The position numbers and the translations under genes are program-made. From positions 1,240,001 through 1,304,000 of the forward strand of contig JASGIT010000001.1 of the NCBI GenBank assembly GCA_047601665.1: a stretch of DNA of 64,000 nt, read 5' to 3'. Position 1 is the stretch's first letter; every line of letters starts with the position of its first letter. Below are positions 58,644 through 64,000 of the stretch, one piece after another. Source of the stretch: JASGIT01 sp047601665 (GTDB taxonomy: Bacteria; Pseudomonadota; Gammaproteobacteria; Burkholderiales; Burkholderiaceae_C). Under the pieces are notes generated by a model. It did not search any database. It had not been told where the DNA came from and was given only the letters and a program-made list of their open reading frames with translations.

Positions 58644-59873
58644 CTACTTCGCCGCGGCCATCGTCTCGATCATGCGCACGGTCAGGTACAGCCGCGGGAC
58701 GATGCTGTCGAGATCGGCCCACTCGTCGACGGAGTGGATGCGGTCGCCGACGATGCCCATGCCGTCCAGCACGGCGGGCTTGGCGGGAAGCTTCGGGTTG
58801 TACGCGGAGCTCGCATCCGTGCTGTAGCGCATCACGGCCGCCGACATGCGCTTGCCGAGTTCCCCGTAGATCGAATCGGCCATCGCCGCGAGGGCGTCGG
58901 TGGCGCCGTTCTTGTTGAAGGGCGGGCGCCGGTTTTCGACGACGACCGTCGCCGTCGTCTCGGGAATCAGCCGGTTCTGCACGATGCGGTCGGCGTCGGC
59001 TTGAACGCGCGCGATCTCCGTGGGGTCGGACAGGCGCATGTCGGCCGTGGCGCTGGCCTTCTCGGGAATGATGTTGACGACGCTGCCGGCCTGGACGACG
59101 GTCCAGTTGACCGTGGTGCCCTTCTCCGGGCTCCCCAGGTCTTTCAGCTGGAGCAGCTGGTGGGCCAGTTCCATGGCCGCGTTGCGCCCGGCTTCGGGGG
59201 CCGAGCCGGCATGTGACGCGCGCCCCTTGACGTCCAGATGCACGTAGGCGATGCCGTTCGCGCCCACCGTCACCCGTTCGGTCTCCGGGGGCTCGAACAC
59301 GAGCGCGTAGTCGTGCTGGGAGGCGATCTGCTGGATGATCGCCCGCGAGCCCAGGGAGCTCTTTTCCTCGTCGGGGTTGAACACGACCGTGAGCGTGCCG
59401 TAGCCCTTGAACTGGCGTTCGCGCAGGATGTCGAGCGCGTGCAGGATGATCAGCGCGCCTCCCTTCGCGTCGGCGACGCCGGGCCCATAGGCCTTGTTGC
59501 CCGCGACCTTGAACGGCCGCTTGGCGGCCTCGCCCTTGCCGAAGACGGTGTCGTAGTGGATCACCAGCAGGATGTTCTTCGTCCCATTGCCGCGCAGCGT
59601 GCCGACGATGGTCTGGCCGACGGCGGGCGGCGACGGCTGGAAGGCCACCTCGGCGCCGAGTTCCTTGAGCCGCTGCGCGAGGATGGCCTCGATCTGGCTC
59701 AGGCCCGCCGCGTCGCCGGTGCCGGAGTCGATGTTGACGAGTTGGCCCAGCCCCTCGATCAGGGGCGCCTTGGCCTTCTGCGCCTGCTCCAGGAGCACGG
59801 GGTCGAATTGCGCGTGCGCGGCGCCGGCGTACACCAGGCCGGCAAGCGCCATCATCCATGCGGTTTGCTTCAT
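58644..59873 (-). CDS. M20 family peptidase, glutamate carboxypeptidase (CPG2) like
   Basis: A 409-residue exported zinc hydrolase with a signal peptide (residues 1-21, ending AAHAQ). The M20 active site is complete: zinc ligands His106, Asp135 and Glu170, catalytic Asp108 and Glu169 (HYDTVFGKG, GPGVADAKGG, NPDEEKSS), plus a dimerisation domain with KGRASHAGSAPEAGRNA. Size and periplasmic location match carboxypeptidase G2 of Pseudomonas, which removes C-terminal glutamate from folates and peptides. The substrate here is not certain. It is 13 bases downstream of the ParA-like gene. Confidence 0.92.
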   Translation of the reverse strand: MKQTAWMMALAGLVYAGAAHAQFDPVLLEQAQKAKAPLIEGLGQLVNIDSGTGDAAGLSQIEAILAQRLKELGAEVAFQPSPPAVGQTIVGTLRGNGTKNILLVIHYDTVFGKGEAAKRPFKVAGNKAYGPGVADAKGGALIILHALDILRERQFKGYGTLTVVFNPDEEKSSLGSRAIIQQIASQHDYALVFEPPETERVTVGANGIAYVHLDVKGRASHAGSAPEAGRNAAMELAHQLLQLKDLGSPEKGTTVNWTVVQAGSVVNIIPEKASATADMRLSDPTEIARVQADADRIVQNRLIPETTATVVVENRRPPFNKNGATDALAAMADSIYGELGKRMSAAVMRYSTDASSAYNPKLPAKPAVLDGMGIVGDRIHSVDEWADLDSIVPRLYLTVRMIETMAAAK

Positions 59874-59886
59874 GTCGTGCGTCCTT

Positions 59887-60576
59887 TCAAAGTCCCAGCG
59901 TGTCGAACTCTTCATACGCCTGCGCCAGCCAGATCTTGACGCGGCGGCGCTCCAGCAGGCCCAGGGCGTCGGCGCCCTTGTGGTGGATGGCGTGCCAGAA
60001 GCTGCTGCTGCCAGCGTCGATCTTGCGCATACTGGCCTCGTGCAGGCGCGGCAAAGTGATGATCTTCGCCCCCAGCGCCTTGGCCTCGGCCAGCGCGGGC
60101 GACTGCTGCAGCGCGGCGAAATCGCTGCCGCGCCCCTGGTTCTGCACCACGATGTAGCCGGCGCGGCTGCCGAACGTACGCACCAGGCGGCCCAGCAGGT
60201 CGCTGGAATCGCGGCCATCGTCCATCACGTGCCAGAAATTGACGGCCACGCCCAGTTCGGCCATGGCCTCGAAGAGCTCGGATTCCTCGATCCAGCGCGC
60301 CAGCGGCGCCAGCGTCTGCGCCGCCAGGTCGACGATCACGCTTTGGTCCGGCTTGTCTTCGAAGCCGCCGACCACCGTGTCCAACCCCTCGAAGCTGTCC
60401 ACCGCGACGGGCGCCGCGTAGCCTTCGTAGAAGCGCGTGAAGGAGTTGTGCGAACGGTCGGTGTCATAGCCCGTGAAGGAGCGGCCGTGGTCGATGAAAT
60501 ACTGCGCCAGCAGGCGCGCGGTGACGGATTTGCCGACGCCGCCTTTTTCGCCGCCGATGAAGTTCAGAGAGCTCAT
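59887..60576 (-). CDS. ParA/MinD-type P-loop ATPase of unknown role
   Basis: A 229-residue ATPase with the deviant Walker A motif GGEKGGVGKS (residues 8-17, signature Lys11 and Lys16) and IVDLAAQT as probable Walker B. It lacks the DNA-binding N-terminus of plasmid ParA and has no ParB partner nearby. Similar orphan proteins have been labelled mobilisation (MobD-like) or cobyrinic-acid-synthase-like; neither role is supported by the context of aroQ and a peptidase. I choose the ATG at 60576, directly before the conserved domain. The N-terminus has an unusual Glu in the P-loop. Confidence 0.85.
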   Translation of the reverse strand: MSSLNFIGGEKGGVGKSVTARLLAQYFIDHGRSFTGYDTDRSHNSFTRFYEGYAAPVAVDSFEGLDTVVGGFEDKPDQSVIVDLAAQTLAPLARWIEESELFEAMAELGVAVNFWHVMDDGRDSSDLLGRLVRTFGSRAGYIVVQNQGRGSDFAALQQSPALAEAKALGAKIITLPRLHEASMRKIDAGSSSFWHAIHHKGADALGLLERRRVKIWLAQAYEEFDTLGL

Positions 60577-60685
60577 GTATTGGGTGTCCAGAGAAAGAGG
60601 AAAGAAGCGGCAGCCAGGCACCGCCGCTTCCGCCAAGGCAGTGCAATAACCGTGCCTGCTCGCCTGGCTTTCCCGTGGGCAATGC

Positions 60686-61123
60686 TCAGGCCGCGGCCGC
60701 CAGCGCCGCGCGCAGGCCCAGCAGGTAGCTGTCCACGCCGAAGCCGGCGATCTGGCCCTTGGCGATCTCGCCGATCACCGAGTGGTGGCGGAAGGCTTCG
60801 CGCGCGTGGATGTTGCTCATGTGCACTTCGATGATGGGCGTCTTCAGAATCGCCAGCGCGTCGCGGATGGCGTAGCTGTAGTGCGTCCACGCGCCCGCGT
60901 TGATGCACACGGCGTCGGTGCCGTCGGTGTGCGCCTGGTGGATGCGCTCGCACATCGCGCCCTCGAAGTTGGTCTGGAAGCATTCGACCGCGCAGCCCAG
61001 CTCCTGGCCCAGCGCCTGCAGCTGCGCGTCGATCTCGGCCAGCGTGGCGGTGCCGTACTGCTGGGGGTCGCGCTTGCCGAACATGTTGAGGTTGACGCCG
61101 TGCAGGACGAGGATTTTCTTCAT
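60686..61123 (-). CDS. aroQ: 3-dehydroquinate dehydratase, type II
   Basis: AroQ interconverts 3-dehydroquinate and 3-dehydroshikimate. The 145-residue product has the family motifs: LHGVNLNMFGKRDPQQYG with the catalytic tyrosine, INAGAWTHYSYAIRDAL (usually INPGAYTH) and EVHMSNIHAREAFRHHS with the catalytic histidine. AGGAG precedes the ATG well. In this neighbourhood (porin, shikimate dehydrogenase, MFS importer on the same strand) it may serve quinate/shikimate breakdown rather than, or besides, chorismate synthesis. Repeat copy R14 lies just upstream. Confidence 0.94.
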   Translation of the reverse strand: MKKILVLHGVNLNMFGKRDPQQYGTATLAEIDAQLQALGQELGCAVECFQTNFEGAMCERIHQAHTDGTDAVCINAGAWTHYSYAIRDALAILKTPIIEVHMSNIHAREAFRHHSVIGEIAKGQIAGFGVDSYLLGLRAALAAAA

Positions 61124-61131
61124 GGTTGCTC

Positions 61132-61190
61132 CTGAAAAAATAGCTGCCAGCGCTTGATGGATAAGCGCTGGCAGCCGATTTTGCTTCGAA
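61132..61190 (+). repeat. Palindromic repeat copy R14
   Basis: AAAAATAGCTGCCAGCGCTT, then GATAAGCGCTGGCAGCCGAT. This is the most symmetrical copy: CTGCCAGCGCTT faces AAGCGCTGGCAG as a perfect 12-bp inverted repeat. It lies between porin and aroQ. Confidence 0.9.
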
Positions 61191-61193
61191 AAT

Positions 61194-62315
61194 TTAGAAC
61201 CGGTGCACGATGCCCAGCGACAGCGCGCGCATGGACTGGCCGTTCACGTCGCCGCCCGAGAAGTTGGTCTTCAACCCGGCGGAGCCCGAGAAGCGGAAGC
61301 CCGCCGCGTCGTCGTTGGCCAGGCGCTGGGCGATGGCGTACAGCGTGGTGCGCTTGGACAGGTCGTAGTACGCCGACAGGCCCACGCCCGAGGCGTTGGC
61401 GCCGCCGCCCGACTGGTCGGAGATGCGGCCGTACAGCGCGCCCAGGCGCAGCTGCGAGGTGGCGCGGAAGTCCGCCGCCAGCTGCCAGATGTGGAAGTAG
61501 CGGTTCACGTTCGGGTCGGTGCCCGCGACCAGACCGCCCACGTTGCCGAGGATGGTGGCGCCGTTGGCGCTGGTGGAGGTGCTGCCCGTGCTGTTGTTCG
61601 AGCGGATGAACACCGCGTAGACCTTGCCCCGGCCGTAGTCGTAGTTGGCGTAGACGTTGTCGTAGCGCACGGGCTTGTCATACAGCGCGTTGCTGGGCGC
61701 GCGCGCGTACAGGCCCGCGTAGCCCAGGCGGTAGGGGCCGCTGGTCCAGTCCACGGCGGCCTGGTAGATGGCCTGCTTGGACGGCGCGCCGGTCTCGGCC
61801 AGCGCGTAGTGGCCCTCGAACATGAAGCCCGCGATGCGCGGCGAGAGGTAGGCGATGTCGTTGTCGAAGCGCGAGGGCACGCCGAAGTCGTTGACCACCG
61901 AGCCCAGCGTGCGCGAGGTGGGGTCGATGTAGTCGCCGCGGTAGAAGATGGCGGTGTTCTGGCGGCCGATGCGGATCTCGCCCCAGGTGGGGCTGGCCAG
62001 GCCGACCCAGCTCTGGCGGTCGAAGCCGCGCGTGGTGTCGGCGACGGCGCCGGTGTCGCCGTTGATGCCCATCTCCAGGTTGAACTTGGCCTGCAGGCCG
62101 TTGCCCAGGTCTTCCACGCCGCGCATACCGAGGCGCGTGCGCAGGAAGGCGCCGTCCTCCAGCGCGGTGGCGGATGCGCCCGAGCTGCTCTTCATGGTGT
62201 TGAGGTACTGGTCGACCGTGCCGTACAGGGTGACGGACGACTGGGCGAAGGCCAAAGTGCCGCAGGTGGTGCCGCAGGCGGCGAGGGCCGCCAGGGCCAG
62301 GGTGCGAAGTTTCAT
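61194..62315 (-). CDS. Gram-negative porin (Omp32-like)
   Basis: A 373-residue trimeric general porin of the betaproteobacterial type, close in size to Delftia Omp32 and Burkholderia porins. Signal peptide to about residue 24 (LAFAQSSVTLYGTVDQYL), 16 predicted strands, the family motif GLGMRGVEDLGNGLQAKFNLE seen here in part as GMRGVEDLGNGLQAKFNLE, and a terminal phenylalanine (LSLGIVHRF). AGGAGA precedes the ATG. Between aroE-like and aroQ genes it probably admits quinate, shikimate or similar anions; that is inference from position. Confidence 0.94.
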   Translation of the reverse strand: MKLRTLALAALAACGTTCGTLAFAQSSVTLYGTVDQYLNTMKSSSGASATALEDGAFLRTRLGMRGVEDLGNGLQAKFNLEMGINGDTGAVADTTRGFDRQSWVGLASPTWGEIRIGRQNTAIFYRGDYIDPTSRTLGSVVNDFGVPSRFDNDIAYLSPRIAGFMFEGHYALAETGAPSKQAIYQAAVDWTSGPYRLGYAGLYARAPSNALYDKPVRYDNVYANYDYGRGKVYAVFIRSNNSTGSTSTSANGATILGNVGGLVAGTDPNVNRYFHIWQLAADFRATSQLRLGALYGRISDQSGGGANASGVGLSAYYDLSKRTTLYAIAQRLANDDAAGFRFSGSAGLKTNFSGGDVNGQSMRALSLGIVHRF

Positions 62316-62355
62316 GAAAGTCTCTCCTCGTTGTGTGTGTGGGTGTCAGGAATTT

Positions 62356-63189
62356 TCAATACTGGATGGTGGCCACGGCGCGCAACTCCTCCGCCGTGGT
62401 GGTGCCGAAGCCGAAGAACTCCAGGTAGGCCGGAATCATCTCGAACAGCATGTCGGTGCCCAGCTGCACCTTGCAGCCCTTGTCCACGGCGGCCTGCAGC
62501 AGCGGGGTGTATTCGCTCTTCATCACCACCTCGCCCACGAAGGTGCTGGGGCTGATGCGCGCCACGTCGAAGGGCAGCGGGTCGCCCGCCTTCATGCCCA
62601 GCGGCGTGGCGTTGACCACCACGTCGAAGCCCGCGGGGTCGTTGGAGCCGGTGCGCACCTGCATCCGCGGGTAGTGCTTGCGCAGGCGCTGGGCCAGCGC
62701 CTCGGCGCTCTCGGCGCGCATGTCGAACAGCGCCAGCTCGCCCACGCCCGCCGCCGCGAGCGACGCGGCGATCGCGCAGCCCACGCCGCCCGCGCCCGAG
62801 ACGAGCACGCGCGCGCCCTCGAAGTCCACGCCCTTGCGCTGCGCGCCGCGCACGAAGCCCGCGCCGTCGAACTGGTCGCCCAGCAGCGTGCCGTCGTCGC
62901 GCTTCAAGACCGCGTTGCACGCGCCGGCGATGTGCACGGCGGGCGTCACCTCGTTCATCTTGCCCACCACCGTGACCTTGTGGGGCATGGTGACCAGCGC
63001 GCCGCGCAGGTTGGTGAAGCGGAAGATGGCGTCGAAGCTGGCGTCGAAATGCTCGGCCTTCACGCCCATCGGCACGACGAAGGCGTCGATGCCTTTGCTG
63101 GCGAACCAGGGGTTGTAGATCATCGGCGCCTTGAAGCTCTCCGTCGGGTAGCCGATGTGGGCGATGAGGGTGGTCTTGCCGGAAACCAT
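62356..63189 (-). CDS. Shikimate (quinate) dehydrogenase family protein
   Basis: A 277-residue AroE-family oxidoreductase. The substrate domain has PMIYNPWFASKGIDAFVVP and the catalytic-lysine motif NLRGALVTMPHKVTVV. The nucleotide domain has VSGAGGVGCAIAASLAAAG. The basic patch that AroE uses to hold NADP (NRT) is replaced by FDMRAES, suggesting NAD use, as in catabolic quinate/shikimate dehydrogenases. Between an MFS importer and a porin gene it fits a catabolic paralogue rather than biosynthetic aroE. AAAGGA precedes the ATG. Confidence 0.9.
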   Translation of the reverse strand: MVSGKTTLIAHIGYPTESFKAPMIYNPWFASKGIDAFVVPMGVKAEHFDASFDAIFRFTNLRGALVTMPHKVTVVGKMNEVTPAVHIAGACNAVLKRDDGTLLGDQFDGAGFVRGAQRKGVDFEGARVLVSGAGGVGCAIAASLAAAGVGELALFDMRAESAEALAQRLRKHYPRMQVRTGSNDPAGFDVVVNATPLGMKAGDPLPFDVARISPSTFVGEVVMKSEYTPLLQAAVDKGCKVQLGTDMLFEMIPAYLEFFGFGTTTAEELRAVATIQY

Positions 63190-63199
63190 GCGAAATCCT

Positions 63200-64000
63200 T
63201 TAGCGGTTGGCGTTGGCGATGGACTGTGCGCGCAGGCGTTCGTACTCGGCCTTGTCCATGGGCTTCGCGCCGGGGTGGCCCAGGTCTTCGATGCGCATCC
63301 GGAAGGTTTCACGCGCGCTCATGCAGGCAACGGCCGCGATGATGCAGATGCCGAACGCGATGCCGCCCACGTGCAGCCAGATATTGTCGGAGCCGGGAGG
63401 CGCCACGTAGGTGAACAGCGCGGGCAGCATGGCCGTGGCGGCGGTGCCCAGGTTCTGCGAGATGGCCATGGCCGACACGCGGGTGCGGGTGGGGAACAGC
63501 TCGGGGTAGAAGCTGGAGAACACCGCGTTGTAGCCCTGGTAGACGATGCCCCACATCAGGATGGACATGCAGAACGCCAGCGGAATGTTCTTGATGCTGA
63601 TGGCGTACAGGTAGCCGAACGCCAGCAGGCCCGAGCCCAGCGCGCCGACGATGATGGGCGGCTTGCGGCCGATCTTGTCCGACAGGGTGCCCACGTAGGG
63701 AATCAGCAGCACGGCGACGATGTTGCCCACCACCGGAATCCACAGGTACACGTCGGCGTGGAAGCCGATGCCATACGCCGGCTGCACCGCGTAGGCCGCG
63801 CCGAAGATGGTGGCGACGACCGGGATCACGTTCATCAGCGCCATGCAGATCACGCGCAGCATGTCGGGCGAGCTGTACTTGATGGCGTCGACGACGGGCG
63901 AGCTGGCGCGGTGCTGGGCCTCGTTCTTGTCGGTGAAGGCGGGGGTTTCATCGACTTCCTTGCGGATGATGTAGCCCGCCACGATCACGATGAAGCTCAG
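63200..64000 (-). CDS. MFS metabolite:proton symporter, C-terminal part
   Basis: The reading frame enters from beyond the window end, so only the last 266 or so residues are seen. They hold about seven helices, the motif-A-like GTLSDKIGRKPPIIVGALGS, and FPTRTRVSAMAISQNLGTA, as in the metabolite:H+ symporter (MHS) family that includes the shikimate transporter ShiA. It is ten bases upstream of the shikimate dehydrogenase gene and is probably the inner-membrane importer of this cluster. The substrate is inferred from context only. Confidence 0.9.
   Translation of the reverse strand: MSFIVIVAGYIIRKEVDETPAFTDKNEAQHRASSPVVDAIKYSSPDMLRVICMALMNVIPVVATIFGAAYAVQPAYGIGFHADVYLWIPVVGNIVAVLLIPYVGTLSDKIGRKPPIIVGALGSGLLAFGYLYAISIKNIPLAFCMSILMWGIVYQGYNAVFSSFYPELFPTRTRVSAMAISQNLGTAATAMLPALFTYVAPPGSDNIWLHVGGIAFGICIIAAVACMSARETFRMRIEDLGHPGAKPMDKAEYERLRAQSIANANR

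Overview
The window is about 70% GC, packed with genes on both strands, and looks like chromosome of a betaproteobacterium of the Burkholderiales, most likely the family Comamonadaceae. The reasons are the Bug-type (tripartite tricarboxylate) solute-binding proteins, a fused indolepyruvate oxidoreductase, a metX-metW pair, a FixJ-type two-component system beside a YhdP-type protein, an Omp32-like porin, and a roughly 50-bp palindromic repeat (core TAGCTGCCAGCGCTTG ... AAGCGCTGG) found in about fifteen places. I see no rRNA, tRNA, CRISPR array, phage gene or transposase, and no gene-free stretch longer than 300 bases.

Layout. 0-5.7 kb: yajC-secD-secF and a DUF1631 gene. 5.65-9.9 kb: fused indolepyruvate:ferredoxin oxidoreductase divergent from an Lrp/AsnC regulator. 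9.9-13.1 kb: MscS channel, purine-type BMP lipoprotein, Rieske oxygenase. 13.15-15.2 kb: a lower-GC islet with an XRE-cupin regulator, a YbdD-like protein and a ketopantoate-reductase homologue. 15.2-17.3 kb: mltA, a 42-residue membrane peptide and an OmpA lipoprotein. 17.3-24.9 kb: a tightly overlapping operon, yhdP / nitrilase / sensor kinase / FixJ-like regulator. 25-27.7 kb: glnE. 27.9-33.5 kb: a complete RND efflux operon.

33.5-38.6 kb: a catabolic cluster (TetR, SMP-30 lactonase, Bug protein, cyclase-family hydrolase, fumarylacetoacetase). 38.7-40.7 kb: degenerate HD-GYP-like protein, a structured intergenic region and a flavin reductase. 40.7-42.6 kb: minCDE. 42.8-45 kb: Fur-box-controlled TonB receptor. 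45-49.7 kb: pssA, acetoacetyl-CoA synthetase and a B12-binding radical SAM protein. 49.8-52.6 kb: NCS2 permease, zinc-ribbon protein and a small outer-membrane barrel. 52.7-54.5 kb: metX-metW behind a SAM-II riboswitch. 54.5-56.6 kb: pobA/pobR. 56.6-60.6 kb: LysR, Bug protein, M20 peptidase and a ParA-like ATPase. 60.7-64 kb: aroQ, porin, shikimate dehydrogenase and a truncated MFS importer, reading as quinate/shikimate use.

The genes suggest a metabolically versatile soil or water bacterium degrading aromatics: 4-hydroxybenzoate and quinate/shikimate would both lead to protocatechuate, while fumarylacetoacetase and the cyclase handle diketo acid or amide/lactone products. The most notable observations are the SAM-II riboswitch with a terminator directly before the metX start codon, and the repeat family that has entered reading frames: it encodes the C-terminal tails of the IorAB-like protein, the RND adaptor and MinE, and an internal segment of the acetoacetyl-CoA synthetase.
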